Positions 1 through 12,501 are shown, numbered from the stretch's first letter. The stretch: DNA of 64,000 nt from Viola odorata (GCA_963691705.1 OY829539.1:13270501-13334500); one strand, 5' to 3'. The notes: generated by a model not told the origin, from the letters alone. Numbers and translations are program-made.

Positions 1-1085
1 TCTTACATTAATTTCAGTGTTTATTTTCTGGGGATCTCCTCCTCTTATCATCAAGAACAGCCTTTGTTTCAAGCTTGAATAATTAATCCATCTACCGGTT
101 TCCTCTACTCCCATTTTACTCTCTTTGTTATTGCATGCTTATATATATCTACTGTTTATATTTTAGTATGAGTAGCTAAATACGCCCTTCTTAGTGAAGG
201 GTGTTTCAAGGGTTGTAGGGTTCGGCTAAGAGGTCTAATGCAAGCTTAATATATTCTCTTGTGGCACATAATCGTTTACCATTTTAATTCCATACTTGTA
301 TAGAAATATTAAGAGTCTGATCACCTGTTAGTATTTCTGCATGAGTAAATGTCATTTCAAGGGTTATACCTGACGCGAAGCCCTGGAATAGTAGTAGACA
401 CTTAGCAGAGGTAGCGCGAGAGACCTCTGTCTAGGGGTAAACAGTTATCTAGGGTATGGGATATGGGTCTGACAAACCGAGCTATCGCGCCCTAGATCTG
501 TCTTACCTCCCCTTCATGGGCGTTCTGAATTTGGCCTCCCCGTATTCGTGCCTGGGAGGATGCCGGAATGTCAAGGTCACCTCATATGTGGAAATGGGGG
601 GTGACTTTTATCTAAGAAGGTAAGCAGGGGATGCGGTGTGGGAACGCGGTCCCTATAGCAGATCTATACCTGAGTCTAGAATATTTTTGTACCAATGACT
701 AGCCAACCTAGAAAACAACCCAAGGAAGCACCTTTCGCTAAGATCTCGTCTTATTTGACTAATATCTTTTCTATTACTTTTCCAGCCCTCGATCGATTTA
801 TATTTCTTACCCTGGATTACATTTTATTTTCATGCCCTAGATAAATGCTTTACAATTCTATTTTGTTAGCTCTCATACTTTGCGTTGATTAACCCGTTAA
901 TCAACAGAAACCCCCTCTCCCCCAGTAGTGTTATTTCGGTTAGATCTGTTGCATATTGCCTTGTCATACATCTTCATTAGCAATTTACTCCTTCAATCTC
1001 TGCGGTTCGACCTTATCTTGCCCTGTACACATTAACTTGTGCATCTAGGCACCAGGAAAATATTAGTATATTTGAGTGATGATCA
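1..1085 (+). repeat. 5' LTR of element A (partial)
   Basis: This matches the 3' LTR almost base for base up to ...GATCA, followed by a five-base spacer and the primer site. The first roughly 470 bases of the LTR lie outside the window. It contains the stretch TATGAGTAGCTAAA, also found in the LTR of element D (near 49372), and a perfect palindrome at 884-905. No host gene is visible here. Confidence 0.92.
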
Positions 1086-1090
1086 AATTT

Positions 1091-1108
1091 TGGCGCCGTT
1101 GCCGGGGA
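1091..1108 (+). other. Primer binding site, tRNA-Asp type
   Basis: The 18 bases TGGCGCCGTTGCCGGGGA are complementary to the 3' end of plant tRNA-Asp including CCA, the primer known for Athila-group elements. They lie five bases after the LTR end, as expected for the minus-strand start site. Confidence 0.9.
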
Positions 1109-1378
1109 TTGAACGGTACTAACTCTATTTTTATCTTTTGTATTACCAGGAGATCTGCCCCCGATCTACTTCCTCTAGACCTCGAGTTGACCAGAACAGA
1201 AAGAGGACTTCGTAGGCAAGCTCAAGGAACATCTGCTCATCGTAGAGTAATCCCACATCCTGCCCTCGACGGATACACTTCCAATCTGGCTGACTAGGAA
1301 CATCAGTTTTACGTAGACCTAACTTTCCTACATCGTGACCCTGAAAACCCCATACCAAACCACTTCGATCATCCCACA

Positions 1379-2766
1379 ATGGAAGACCCAAGCAACCATG
1401 ACAATCGTGACAACCTTGAGCGTCGCGAGGACCAACCACCACCACCCCCAGACCAACAAACCATTGACAATTTCCATGCAACCCCCGATATGGCAAGTAG
1501 CTACATTGACTGGCCTAACGTCCCTCATGACTGGACTCTGAAGTCAGCTGTACTTCATCATCTGCCTACTTTTCGGGGGGTATCCAAGGAAAATGCTCTT
1601 CGTCACCTTCAACAACTCCACTCTATTTACGAGGCCATGAAACCCGCCAACGTCAGTATTGAGCAAACCAAGCTTCGCGCATTCCAGTGGTCTCTCAAAG
1701 ATGATGCCCTCGACTGGTATTATGACCTTCCCGCAAGATCTATTCGTTCTTGGGCAGACATGTCAAAAATCTTCACTGAGAAGTATACCCGACTTCTATC
1801 TCCAACACCACGCGCAAGCAACTCGTCTCCATCATTCACAAGAAAGAGGAGACTCTAGCCCAGTACTATGAGAGGTTCCAGAAGATGCAATCTAGCTATC
1901 CAGCCCACAACCTTATCGAGCACGCTCTTGTTCAGTATTTTTGTGAAGGCCTCAAAGCTCATGATAAGGCGTTGCTTAACGCAGCTGCTAATGGCTCCCT
2001 GACTGCTCTAACTCCAACAGCCGCTCGAGCAACAATAGAGCTCATGGCCAAGAATGTCTCTGACGACCTTGCCAACAATCCAGGCCAGGATGTCCAAGTA
2101 GCTGCCCTTCAGAACCAGATATCCTCTCTCACAGGAATGTTCCAGAATTTCATAACCGGACAACCCGCACCTGTCAAGGCCTGCCAAATATGCAATTTTG
2201 TGGATCACCCCACCGATGCATGTCCCCATATTCTGGAGGAAATACAAGTGAATGTTGCTGGCCAATTTATTCCAGTCCCTTACACTCAAAACTACAACCA
2301 GGGTTGGAAACAGCCAAATCCAGGATGGGTCCCAAGCACTCAACTTTCGGGACCTAGCCATCTACCACACCAGAACCCCTATGGAAACCCCCCTCCTAAT
2401 ATGCCAAATTTCAGACCTCGACCCACGTACCATCAGAATCAATATCAACGCCAACCTCCTCAGGACCAGACCTTTGTCCATCCTCAAGACCAGACCTTTG
2501 TTCAGCCCCAGACTGCTGAAATGCCTAAGAATCCCGAGCAGCAGAAAGAAATAGATGAACTTAAGAAGCAAATGAGTGCCATGACTGCCAAAATGCAAGA
2601 GTTGACAAATCATGGCAGACTACCACCCCAGACCGAAATGAATCTAAAGCACAATGTCTGCGCAGTAACTTTGCGTAGTGGAATGACCAAGATATTGAAA
2701 ATTCTCCAGAGGCCGAAATCCAGCCTAAACCTAGGACGAAGCTTCCCAAAGTCCCTAGATTTGTAG
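1379..2766 (+). pseudogene. gag: gag of element A, frameshifted
   Basis: Two overlapping reading frames encode one Athila-type Gag. The N-terminal part (1379-1858) has the conserved capsid-like region with W-(S/A)-L-K-DDALDWYYDLP and WADMSKIF. A frameshift near 1790-1800 moves the sequence to the frame of 1885-2766, which continues through YYERF and a Gln/Pro/Asn-rich C-terminal region. That region includes a cysteine cluster near 2182-2230 (CQICNFVDHPTDACPH), a possible zinc knuckle. A second frameshift near 2690 separates it from the protease region. The protein would coat the element RNA. With two frame breaks this copy probably makes no full Gag, unless the breaks are assembly errors. Confidence 0.82.
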
Positions 2767-3440
2767 AGGTCAAAGAGGACAGAATCCGCTCTCCCCGAGG
2801 CTCACCACGAAATGACCCCAACCCACCAGAATTTACTCAAGAGTACATTCATAAGATTCTCGAGCCCCCGTTCCCTCACAGATTGGTCAAGGCCAAGAAA
2901 GATAAGGAGGATCGTGACATCTTCGAAATGTTCAGTAAAGTGGTTGTCAATATCCCTCTTCTCTAGGCGCTGAAAAATGTCCCTCGTTATGCCAAATTCT
3001 TGAAGCAATTATGCACGAACAAAAACAAGTTCGCTGAAGTTAACAAGATCAGCGTAGGGGGCAGCGCCTCGGCACATATCCAGAGTCGAATCCCTCCGAA
3101 ATGCAAAGACCAAGGCATGTTCATAATCCCTTGTCGAATTGGCACAGTCGATATTGGCAAGGCCATGTGTGACCTCGGCGCAGGGATTAATGGCATGCCC
3201 TTGATAATCTACCACAGTCTAGGCCTTGAGCCACTCGTGCCTACAGACCTTGCCATTCAACTCACTGACCGTTCTGTTATCTACCCCGAGGGGATCATCA
3301 AGAATGTCTTTGTCCAAGTAGGAGAATTCCTGTTCCCTGCAGACTTCTATGTGATTGCAATGGAGAATGAAGATTCCACCAAGTCTATAGATGTTCTTCT
3401 AGGCCGCCCTTTTTCTGGCCACAGCCCGAGCAAAGATTGA
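2767..3440 (+). pseudogene. Retropepsin-like protease region of element A
   Basis: The frame running through 3000-3440 contains CDLGAGIN near 3170-3192, the D-(L)-G-A active-site type of plant gypsy aspartic proteases, followed by the VLLGRPF motif near 3391-3411. An in-frame TAG at 2964-2966 interrupts the linker after gag. A run of five T at 3410-3414 appears to shift the frame between protease and RT, since the conserved reading resumes one frame over and leads into the pol frame. The expected Asp and Gly are present, but the chain is split at both ends. Role: cleavage of the Gag-Pol polyprotein. Confidence 0.75.
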
Positions 3441-3495
3441 TGTTCATGATGCCACCATCTCTCTCAAATTTGATGGAGAGATCATCAAATTCAAT

Positions 3496-6400
3496 ATGCT
3501 AGAAGCCATGCGATACCCTTCTGAATTTTCTAGTGTGAATTATGTTGATATTGTTGACCCCATTATAGGGGAGATTGATGAAATATATTCTACTGACCCC
3601 TTGCAATTTGCCCTTGACAAGAGTCTGACACCCGCTCTTCTAGATGTCGTGGCCTCGACGCTTCCCATTCCACCTGAATTACACTCTGTCGTCGCTGCTC
3701 TAGAAGAGTGCGCTGTTCCTCAGCATGAATCTCCTAAGCAGTCGCCTGAATATCCAGGCCATGTTAACCTATTCCCCTCTATTGATCAGGCTCCAGCCCT
3801 AGATCTAAAGCCATTGCCTTCCCATTTGAAGTATGCTTACCTAGGCCCCAATAACTCTCTACCTGTCATTATCTCCAACAAGCTCGAAGACCTCGAGGAG
3901 TCCAAGCTGGTTTCCTTGCTGAGGAACTTCAGACAAGCCATAGGATGGACTATTTCGGACATCAAGGGCTTGTCCCCTGCATTATGCACTCATTACATCC
4001 ACCTAGAAGACGCGAGCAAGACCATCCGCCAGCCCCAGCGTCGACTTAATCCGCCAATGATGGAGGTGGTAAAGAAAGAAATTCTCAAGTTGCTAGATGC
4101 GGGAGTTATCTACCCCATCTCAGATAGCCCTTGGGTCAGCCCTATCCAGGTCGTGCCCAAGAAAATAGGCATATCCATCACCATCGGTCAAGGTGGCGAA
4201 TCCATTCCTACCCAGATCCAGAATGGGTGGAGAGTGTGTATTGACTACCGCCGATTGAATTTCGCTACCAGGAAAGATCATTTTTCCCTACCCTTCATCG
4301 ATCAGATGCTAGAACGCCTCGCCGGTAAGACCCACTATTGCTGTCTAGACGGTTACTCCAGATTCCATCAGATCCCAGTTGCTCCTGAAGACCAGGAAAA
4401 GACCACCTTTACCTGCCCTTTCGGGACCTTCGCGTATAGACGCATGCCCTTCGGTCTGTGTAACGCCCCTGCCACTTTTCAATGTTGTATGGTCAGCATT
4501 TTCTCTGAACTAGTTGAGGATGGAATCGAGGTCTTCATGGACGACTTCACCGTCTATGGGAATTCTTTTGCGGAATGCATGAACAATCTGAAGAGGTGCC
4601 TAGAGCGCTACATAGAGACGAATCTTGTCCTGGATTTTGAAAAATGTCACTTCATGGTGGATCGAGCCCTGGTGCTTGGTCACGTTATCTCGGCCAAGGG
4701 AATTGAGGTTGACAAACCCAAGATCGAAGTAATAGAATCATTACCCTACCCCTCCTGCGTCCGCGATGTGAGATCTTTTCTAGGCCACGCCGGTTTCTAC
4801 CGACGGTTCATTAAGGATTTTTCCAAAATTGCTCAACCAATGTGTCACTTGCTCCAGAAAGACATATCCTTCGATTTTAGCGAGGCCTACAAAGCCATTT
4901 TTGAACTCCTCAAGAGAAAACTTATCTCGACCCCGATTATTCGTGCCCCCGATTGGACGTTACCTTTCGAGGTCATGTGTGATGCCAGTAATCAAGCCCT
5001 AGGTGTCATTTTGGGTCAGAAGAAGGATAAAGAGACCCATGTTATCTACTATGCCTCCAAGCTACTAGACCCCGCCCAGCAGAACTACACAACCACAGAG
5101 AAAGAACTACTGGTCGTAGTCTATGCCCTTGACAAGTTCAGGCAATATCTCTTAGGCACTTATGTCCTCATCTACTCAGACCACTTTACCCTTCGGTGTT
5201 TGTTGACCAAAGCTGATGCCAAACCACGGCTTATTCGCTGGATCCTGCTCCTACAAGAATTTAATATCGCTATCAAAGATAAGGCAGGAAGGGAAAACCT
5301 TGTGGCGGACCACTTGAGCAGACTTCCAGCCCAAGAAGATAATTCTCTTGAGCCAATTCGAGATACTTTTCCAGACGAGCGACTATGTCTGGCCCAGGCC
5401 GTTTATTCCCCATGGTTTTCCAATATTGCCAACTTTTGTGCTACTGGCACTTACCCAGCTGATGCCACTCCATCTGAATGCAATAGAATCGGAAGGCAAG
5501 CAAAATACTACATTTGGGACATCCCCTACCTGTGGAAGCACTGTTCGGATCAGATAATTCGTAGATGTGTAACCATGGATGAGGTACCCTCGATCCTTAA
5601 ATTCTGCCATTCAGAAGGAGGCCATTTCGCGGCCAAGAAAACTTCCCTGAAGGTCCTAGAGGCTGGTCTGTACTGGCCCACCATTTTCAAGGATAGTTAT
5701 ATGTATTGCGCTTCGTGCCCCCGATGTCAGGCCACTAGAAATATCGGGGCCAGGAATCAGATGCCCTTGACAAACATTATCGCTTGCGAGATCTTTGACA
5801 TCTGGGGTATAGATTTGATGGGCCCCTTTCCCAATTCCTTTGGCAACATCTACATCCTTCTGGCCGTCGATTATGTTTCCAAATGGGTCGAGGCCAAGGC
5901 TACTCGAGCGGACGATTCCAAGGTGGTCGTGAATTTTCTCCGAACCAATATCTTCAACCGGTTCGGTACACCTAGAGCGCTCATCAGCGATAGGGGTACC
6001 CACTTCTGCAACCGTGTCGTGACCTCACTCTTGACAAAGTATGGAGTCCACCATAGAACATCCACCGCTTATCATCCTCAGACTAATGGCCAAGCCGAGG
6101 TCTCGAACCGTGAAATCAAGTCCATCCTTGAGAAGACCGTCAACCAGTCCCGGAAAGATTGGAGTCTGAAATTGGATGATGCACTCTGGGCCTTTCGTAC
6201 AGCTTTCAAGACCCTAATCGGAATGACTCCCTACAGACTTGTCTATGGCAAGCCGTGCCATTTTCCAGTGGAGATAGAGCACAAGGCTTTTTGGGCCATC
6301 AGGAAAGTGAATACAGATCTAGACCTCGCTAATCAACACAGGCGTTTGCAAATCCAAGAGCTAGAAGAATTGAGGGACGATGCTTATGAGAATGCCCTGC

Positions 6401-6702
6401 TCTATAAGGGCAAGAAAAAAGCTTACCATGACCGGCACCTTCGTCCTAAAATATTTTCAGTCGGACAGCAAGTCTTATTGTACAACTCACGCCTGCGACT
6501 CTTTGCCGGAAAGCTGAAATCTAAATGGTCAGGACCTTTCGTGGTCACGACAGTCTACAACCATGGGGCAGTCGAGATTCATAACCCAGTTACAGGAATT
6601 ATCTTTAAGGTCAATGGCCAGAGACTAAAACCCTTTTACAAAGGATTCCAGCCCTCGATAGTTGAGGAGGCCATGGTGGATGTCCCTCCTGTCCAGACCT
6701 AG
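3496..6702 (+). CDS. pol: pol of element A: reverse transcriptase, RNase H, integrase
   Basis: An uninterrupted frame of 1068 codons. RT begins near residue 170 ([16 protein letters not shown]) and has the catalytic FMDD at 347-350, the variant usual in this lineage. RNase H carries its acidic residues near D496, E535 and D562. Integrase has a zinc finger (H705, H710, C741, C744) and the catalytic triad D773, D832 and E868, with exactly 35 residues between the last two, followed by a KSKWSGPF motif like the GPY/F module. All key residues are present, so the enzyme part looks intact. The first ATG at 3496 is probably not a true start; the region should be made as part of Gag-Pol, from which it is now cut off by frameshifts. 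Homology with Athila-type pol is clear. Confidence 0.93.
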   Translation: MLEAMRYPSEFSSVNYVDIVDPIIGEIDEIYSTDPLQFALDKSLTPALLDVVASTLPIPPELHSVVAALEECAVPQHESPKQSPEYPGHVNLFPSIDQAPALDLKPLPSHLKYAYLGPNNSLPVIISNKLEDLEESKLVSLLRNFRQAIGWTISDIKGLSPALCTHYIHLEDASKTIRQPQRRLNPPMMEVVKKEILKLLDAGVIYPISDSPWVSPIQVVPKKIGISITIGQGGESIPTQIQNGWRVCIDYRRLNFATRKDHFSLPFIDQMLERLAGKTHYCCLDGYSRFHQIPVAPEDQEKTTFTCPFGTFAYRRMPFGLCNAPATFQCCMVSIFSELVEDGIEVFMDDFTVYGNSFAECMNNLKRCLERYIETNLVLDFEKCHFMVDRALVLGHVISAKGIEVDKPKIEVIESLPYPSCVRDVRSFLGHAGFYRRFIKDFSKIAQPMCHLLQKDISFDFSEAYKAIFELLKRKLISTPIIRAPDWTLPFEVMCDASNQALGVILGQKKDKETHVIYYASKLLDPAQQNYTTTEKELLVVVYALDKFRQYLLGTYVLIYSDHFTLRCLLTKADAKPRLIRWILLLQEFNIAIKDKAGRENLVADHLSRLPAQEDNSLEPIRDTFPDERLCLAQAVYSPWFSNIANFCATGTYPADATPSECNRIGRQAKYYIWDIPYLWKHCSDQIIRRCVTMDEVPSILKFCHSEGGHFAAKKTSLKVLEAGLYWPTIFKDSYMYCASCPRCQATRNIGARNQMPLTNIIACEIFDIWGIDLMGPFPNSFGNIYILLAVDYVSKWVEAKATRADDSKVVVNFLRTNIFNRFGTPRALISDRGTHFCNRVVTSLLTKYGVHHRTSTAYHPQTNGQAEVSNREIKSILEKTVNQSRKDWSLKLDDALWAFRTAFKTLIGMTPYRLVYGKPCHFPVEIEHKAFWAIRKVNTDLDLANQHRRLQIQELEELRDDAYENALLYKGKKKAYHDRHLRPKIFSVGQQVLLYNSRLRLFAGKLKSKWSGPFVVTTVYNHGAVEIHNPVTGIIFKVNGQRLKPFYKGFQPSIVEEAMVDVPPVQT

Positions 6703-7276
6703 AGTATCAAAGCACATCGAGGTCCCGACGAGTAAACGGACCACACTGGAGGTATTTGATATGTCGTCCGCGTCCTTTCCCTCTCCCTTATCTTCTTTAC
6801 ATCCTTTCGGATTCTCTGATTTTTATTTAATTTTATTTCCATGTTTTATTCCTTGTGTATATCCCTAACCTTTCCTTTTCCTATATGATTTTATTCCTTT
6901 TATTTAGCATTAACTCACCTTTATTCTCTCTTTTTTGTCCGTATCTTAAAATAACCAACTGCCTTTTTGAAATTTAAAAGTTATTCTCCTTTTTAGGCAG
7001 TTGAGATACGCGTGGGCCGTCGCGCTCCACCCCCAGGGCGCCACGTAGCCTGGCAAGCCGCAGAAAAAGTAAGCCTCATCAATGAAAAAGTTGCGCCATT
7101 AAATGCCAGTTGTGCCTACCACTCTTTCTCTCCCACGCTCCTATTTCATTTTCACTCATATCACTTCCAAACACATCACTTTCACTTCCCTCCTTCACCA
7201 AACATGCAACCCTATCCTCTCTCCACTCCCATCTCCATCTCCATTAATGTCATTTCTCCACCTCCTCTCACCATCA
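6703..7276 (+). other. Spacer between pol and ORF3 of element A
   Basis: A pyrimidine-rich, T-rich stretch, then a GC-richer patch (7010-7050) with GGGCGCC. No coding signal was found except that the ORF3 frame is open upstream of its probable start. Confidence 0.5.
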
Positions 7277-9244
7277 ATGGCACCAAAAACAAAAAGACCA
7301 GCCCGCAAGAACACTTCTGGACCTAAGCCAGTGGACACTTCCAGCCCCGTTCCTTCCAAATCCAGATCACAATCCACTACCCCTAACTCGGCCTTATTCA
7401 AAATAGCTACACCACCGTCTGTCAACCCACTTCCCATTCCCTCTCCTACGGCGGTCTCACCAACAACCGCAGAACAGATCCGAGAATTCACCCCGGTGGA
7501 CGATGACCTAGAGGTTACAGGCTCTATTCCACCTACTTTGACCACCACTAGAGGCGGCCGTGTAGTGAAACTTCCCCCCGGGTCATCCACTGCCAAGTCT
7601 AAGTGCAAAAAGCCCTCTCCATCCGCCAAACAGCTCCCCCTTGACGCAGCCATCGACCGTTTTCTATCCCCTCAGCCTGCCTTAACTGTTGAGGAAGTCC
7701 TCAAGGACATCCTGGTATCGGATGAAGATCTCGAGGCCATGGAAGAGCAGGATGAGCCTGGTAACGGCCAAGCGGATGACGATCTCGAGGCCATGGAGGA
7801 GGGCACAGGAGAAAGTGGAGAGGCGAAAGAAGATGAAGAAGTCAAAGAAGAAGAGGATCTTGAGGTCCGGAAAGCCGTAGAGGAGGCAGAGAGGAAGCAA
7901 AAAGTAGCCGCAGCAAGGTCAGCGGCTAAGAAAGGCAAATCCAAGGCTCCGACCAAACCGGAGCAGCCAGCTGCGGTTGATATACCAGTGAGCCAAAAGA
8001 GGAAGCTTTCACCCACCAGTGCAGGCAAGCCCTCGAGCTCTAAGAAGCCTCGTGCCCCCGAAACAGATGATGATGTCGAGGCCGAGACCCCTGCACCTTC
8101 ATCCATCCCCAGATCCAGCTCCCAACAGGTGACTTCTGACCTTTCCTCACCTCATGAATGGATAGTATTTAATGATAAGCCGTCCCTAGATAAGTTGAAT
8201 ATGCTGAATTCCAAAGGCGTTAGCTCATGTGCGCGCCTGGATTTTGATTTTCTTGCTAGGATGGGTATTGATTCTAAGGTCAGGGAGTATGTTGCCAATA
8301 TTGGTTGGGAATCTTTGTTCTATCTGGAACACCCGACCTTTATTGAGCTTTCCCTCGAGTTTTTCACTACATTCTGGGTAGATGGTACTTTTAGGCCCAA
8401 GGGCAAGGTCGGTCCAAAATCTTCTACCCCTGGTCTCATTAATTTTAAGTTAGCTAACAAGTGGGAACGCCTGACCCTTGGGAAATTTAATTGCTGGTTA
8501 GGATTTGTCACAGATGATGAATTAAATACTCCTCTATACAAGAATGCTTTGACTGTTATACCTTCTATTTTTTATGTTAATGCTGCTTTCCGTGAACTTA
8601 CCAATAAACTTGCTGTTAAATATGACCCTAAGGGTAGTAAAGCCCATGAAATCATCGATCCTGCCTTGCGTATCTCGCACAGGTTTCTAGCCCTCACCTT
8701 TTCGGCACGATTTGGTTCCTCAGGATAGATATTGGTACAGGAACTTTTCTTTTTATGGTGCATGAAACACAAACGTAGGGTTAACCTTGGTTTTTGGGTA
8801 GCTTCGGGTGTTTTGCATGTGCTAAATGGTAACCGTGGGCCTATTTTTGGGTCGCTTATCTCCGTGCTTGCTGTGAAGATGCGTGGAATTGACCTGAATG
8901 CTAGTAAGCTTTCTAAGCCCCTGGCATTCAAGGATTTGGATATCCGAACCTTGGATGTCATGGGCTATTTATGTATCTCACAGGGTGTGTTGAGTTTTTA
9001 CCCAGGTTGTGCCCCCGCAGCAGAGAAGGTTTTCGGGATCAAGAACGGTGGCATCTTTGACTATCCAGATCTTTCGAATCCCCGTTCATATTCCATCCCT
9101 CCAACCCTCGAAAAGCAAGCGCCCCAAGCCGAAGCAGCTCGTCAAGCCCAGAATGCGGCAGCAGCAAGCCCGGCCCCAATACCTCTCATTGTCTATGATC
9201 CCACTCAGACGCGACTTCTCCAGGCCATTCTGCGGGAACTTTAG
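7277..9244 (+). pseudogene. ORF3 of element A (Athila third ORF, split by one amber codon)
   Basis: The frame is open from 7103, but the best start is the ATG at 7277 (MAPKTKRPARKN), which opens a basic N-terminus. It is followed by a Ser/Pro-rich stretch, a strongly acidic block (EEQDEPG...EEEDLEVRK), an alanine/lysine-rich segment with nuclear-signal-like QKRKLSP, and a conserved globular C-terminal region from about 8160. A single TAG at 8726-8728 interrupts the frame, which then continues unbroken to 9244. Element D carries a homologue (same ARLDF-F, I-REF/Y, IGW and ELCLEF/ELSLEF motifs). Some Athila elements have an envelope-like gene at this site. I see no signal peptide or membrane segment, and the charged N-terminus suggests a nuclear protein instead. 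Function unknown. Confidence 0.72.
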
Positions 9245-10939
9245 GCTTTGACGGCTGAATTTTCTCGGAGAAATTTCCCACCCTAGTAACCCCCCCCGAA
9301 CAATTTCATCTCTCCAACCCCCGTAAAGGGCACTAAACAATTTTAATGCTTTTTATTATTATACTGTACTTTTATTTCTTGAACTCCTTTTTTTTATGCT
9401 CTCCCCGCATTGAGGAAAATGCACTGCCTAAGTGTAGGGAGGGAATTATTTATGCTGCATGATTGCATGTTTTCACATTTGTTGCATGATTGTATGCTTT
9501 GCGGATTTTATTTTTAGCCATGCTAGGAAAATTTCCCCACCACTAGTTTTCAAACCCTCATTTCTGACATGCGTTTTTTTACTTTTGATGCATAGAAAAA
9601 GTATGGTATCCATCGCATCTGCATCTGAACATGCATTTCTAGACCTACTAGCCCTTATATCCATATCTAGGCCACGACATCAGTAGTCACAATTTGATCC
9701 CGTGAGCATATTTGAGCTTCATGCCCTTTATTTTGGAGTGAAAATGCTTAGCTAGGCACGGTCTAGGTTTGCATAATATCCCTGGGTATAGTCACTGTTA
9801 GACATGGGAAAGCTTAGATATGACGGAAAACTTCGCAACAATGTCTTTTTCTTTCTTTTCTCCCCCTTTCTCTCTCTCTCTCTTCTCGTTCCCTGCCCCC
9901 GACATCCTCCTTCTTTTCATATTCTTTCCTGACCATTCGTTTCTTTTCTTGATCTTTTTCCTTGGTAGGTGAGGTAGCGATTATTGAGGGTAACGTCGAG
10001 GGCTAGACACCCAAAGAGCTCGCAGACAAGTTCAAGTGTGGGGAAGGAAGATAAAAGCAAAAGGCTTCAGAGCAGAAAGCAGGAATCTAAGGCAAGAAAA
10101 AGCAAAAGCTCGAAAGAGCTTCGAGCCCTAGATCATTCAAGCGATTCAAGCCCCAGAAAGTTTCAAGTGTGGGGAAGCCAAAGAAGTCACCATCGATGCT
10201 GGAAGCTGGTAGAGTCAAAAAAATTGTAGCTGGTTCGTGCCCCGGTTTCTTCTAAAAAAAAATCTTTTAAATTTCAAAATAAAAGAAGAAGGGTACTGAA
10301 CTTCCAAGTAAAGCATCCGCATCCGATACCTCATCAAAGACGTTCTCCAGCCCTCGAAAGAAGATCTTTGTCTAGCCCCCGAATCATCAACGTACCCTCC
10401 ATAAAAGCTGCCTTGCCACTTCGCTTTTTCCCAGCCAAGGAATCCAACCAGGTTTTACCTGGTTCTTTCTCATCTTTCTTCTTTTCTCTCCTCGCTTCTC
10501 TCTTCATCATCTCCCATCTCTCTTCCACATTTCTAGTTCATCACCCCTTTTTCTTTCTCTTTGTTGATGCGTTGTTTTTCTGATCGTTGATTGCCCATGC
10601 TTGTGTTCTATAGTACTCGGATTGACGTGCAAACTATGCATGTGTTGTGTTATTTGCATTCTTGAGCGATAGCCTAAACACTTGTTTTATTCTGAGTACG
10701 AGTGCAAATACATATCTTTGTGAGGACTGCTGGTGAATAGGCTAGGTCTGGGAAAGTCCGGTTGATAGGGTCGTTATTCTATCAGCCAGATGCAGGTGCT
10801 TTTCTAGGTCTGGATTTGTCCTGGTCAGGTGTAGCTTATAGGATAGCATGCCGATTCTGTGTGTTGGGTGTTGATTATGTATGTTTTTGAATGAGGTGGT
10901 TTTCCAATTTTGTTTATGCTCGAGGGCGAGCATAGGGGC
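9245..10939 (+). other. 3' non-coding region of element A, with module shared with element B
   Basis: No coding signal. It contains a CT-rich block (9840-9960), a purine-rich block (10040-10320), a second CT-rich block (10430-10560), three AAGTGTGGGGA-like motifs (9430, 10034, 10165), and two segments (9653-9835 and 10590-10815) that align by eye with 15478-15658 and 16650-16885 of element B. Preserved words include GCATAATATCC, TTAGACATGGGA, CTCGGATTGAC, TGAGGACTGCT, TGGGAAAGTC and GGGTCGTTA. Confidence 0.7.
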
Positions 10940-10949
10940 AGTGTGGGGA
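10940..10949 (+). other. Polypurine tract of element A
   Basis: AGTGTGGGGA directly precedes the LTR start TGTTTGATAG at 10950, the expected place for plus-strand priming. It is less purine-pure than usual but matches the tract of element D (AAGTGTGGGGA at 48691). Confidence 0.7.
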
Positions 10950-11362
10950 TGTTTGATAGAACGTTTCATGGTCTCGGTTTTACCCTCTTTTCTAGCCCTT
11001 TCGGGGGCTTGATATTGCTATTTGACCCTTATTCCAATCTTATTTGCAGAATAGCGACAAAAGAGGGAAACGATCGAAAAGAAGCCATTTCGGAGCAATT
11101 CTGAGGAATTCTAGTTTCAAGGCCTAGAAGAAAGAATGTTGTCAAGACCTCGACGCGAACCAGACCAGTGCGCTCTCTCAAGGCCTCGACAGTTCTGCAT
11201 CTTCCATCAAAGAAAAGCATCTCCAAAGATCTGAACGGAAACTCCTGCGCTTCCAGAAGGCATCAGACGTGTCAGGAATCCCAAAATATTCCCTTTTGCA
11301 AGGGCATGTGTTGTCACGTCCTCATTGCCCTTAGTTGTTTTGTCTCCTAGTTAGTATTAGGC

Positions 11363-11370
11363 TATATAAG
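11363..11370 (+). promoter_or_regulatory. TATA box in LTR of element A
   Basis: TATATAAG in a GC-poor context about 410 bases into the LTR, at the usual position of the U3/R boundary. The equivalent in the 5' LTR lies outside the window. Confidence 0.6.
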
Positions 11371-12300
11371 CATAGTGCTAGGGTTTTTTTGTGACAACGG
11401 CTGTCCAAGGATATTTTTCTTACATTAATTTCAGTGTTTATTTTCTAGGGATCTCCTCCTCTTATCATCAAGAACAGCCTTTGTTTCAAGCTTGGATAAT
11501 TAATCCATCTACCGGTTTCCTCTACTCCCTTTTTACTCTCTTTGTTATTGCATGCTTATATATATCTACTGTTTATATTTTAGTATGAGTAGCTAAATAC
11601 CCCCTTCTTAGTGAAGGGTGTTTCAAGGGTTGTAGGGTTCGGCTAAGAGGTCTAATGCAAGCTTAATATATTCTCTTGTGGCACATAATCGTTTACCGTT
11701 TTAATTCCATACTTGTCTAGAAATATTAAGAGTCTGATCACCTGTTAGTATTTCTGCATGAGTAAATGTCATTTCCAGGGTTATACCTGACGTGAAGCCC
11801 TGGAATAGTAGTAGACACTTAGCAGAGGTAGCGCGAGAGACCTCTGTCTAGGGGTAAGCAGTTATCTAGGGTATGGGATACGGGTCTGACAAACCGAGCT
11901 ATCGCGCCCTAGATCTGTCTTACCTCCCCTTCATGAGCGTTCTGAATTTGGCCTCCCCGCATTCGTGCCTGGGAGGATGGCGGAACGTCAAGGTCACCTC
12001 ATATGTGGAAACGGGGGGTGACTTTTATCTAAGAAGGTAAGCAGGGGATGCGATGTGGAAACGCGGTCCCTACAGTAGATCTGTACCTGAGTCTAGAATA
12101 TTTTTGTACCAATGACTAGCCAACCTAGAAAACAACGCAAGGAAGCACCTTTCACTAAGATCTCGTCTTATTTGACTAATATCTTTTCTATTACTTTTCC
12201 AGCCCTCGATCGGTTTATATTTCTTGCCCTGGATTACATTTTATTTTCATGCCCTAGATAAATGCTTTACAATTCTGTTTTGTTAGCTCCCATACTCTGC

Positions 12301-12322
12301 GTTGATTAACCCGTTAATCAAC
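12301..12322. repeat. Perfect palindrome in LTR U5 region of element A
   Basis: Arms GTTGATTAAC and GTTAATCAAC (10 bp each) are separated only by CC, and a C-run follows. The same palindrome lies at 884-905 in the 5' LTR, so both copies keep it intact. Confidence 0.75.
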
Positions 12323-12501
12323 ATAAGCCCCCCCCCCCCAGTAGTGTTATTTCGGTTAGATCTGTTGCATATTGCCTTGTCATACATCTTCATTAGCAAT
12401 TTACTCCTTCAATCTCTTCGGTTCGACCCTGTCTTGCCCTGTACACATTAATTTGTGCATCTAGGCACCAGAAAAGTATTAGTATATTTGAGTGACGATC
12501 A

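Larger units (their letters stand above)
1..12501 (+). mobile_element. Athila-like Ty3/gypsy retrotransposon (element A), 5' end cut by window
   Basis: Bases 1-1085 recur at about 11418-12501, so these are the two LTRs of one element. Between them lie, in order, a tRNA-Asp-type primer binding site, gag, protease, RT, RNase H, integrase, a third ORF and a purine-rich tract. The order and the tRNA-Asp primer site are typical of the plant Athila lineage. The 3' LTR ends ...GATCA at 12501 and runs straight into integrase coding sequence of another element, so A is nested in element B. The target duplication cannot be checked because the left end is outside the window. The LTRs differ by about 3-4% by eye, so the insertion is fairly young although gag and protease carry frameshifts. 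Confidence 0.93.
10950..12501 (+). repeat. 3' LTR of element A (1552 bp)
   Basis: It starts TGTTTGAT after the purine tract and ends GACGATCA. A TATA box (TATATAAG, 11363-11370) marks the U3 promoter. The rest of the LTR repeats the window start. The base after 12501 is integrase coding sequence of element B, so the expected five-base target duplication would be GCACA (12502-12506), to be found left of the window. Confidence 0.92.

Noticed and set aside
7195..8106. Minus-strand frames of 144-152 codons over ORF3 of element A
   Set aside because: Their Ser/Leu-rich composition is the mirror of the acidic/lysine-rich ORF3; no family, start context or splice signals.
7277..9244. ORF3 as a retroviral-type envelope gene
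   Set aside because: No signal peptide, no membrane anchor, strongly charged N-terminus; position alone is not enough.
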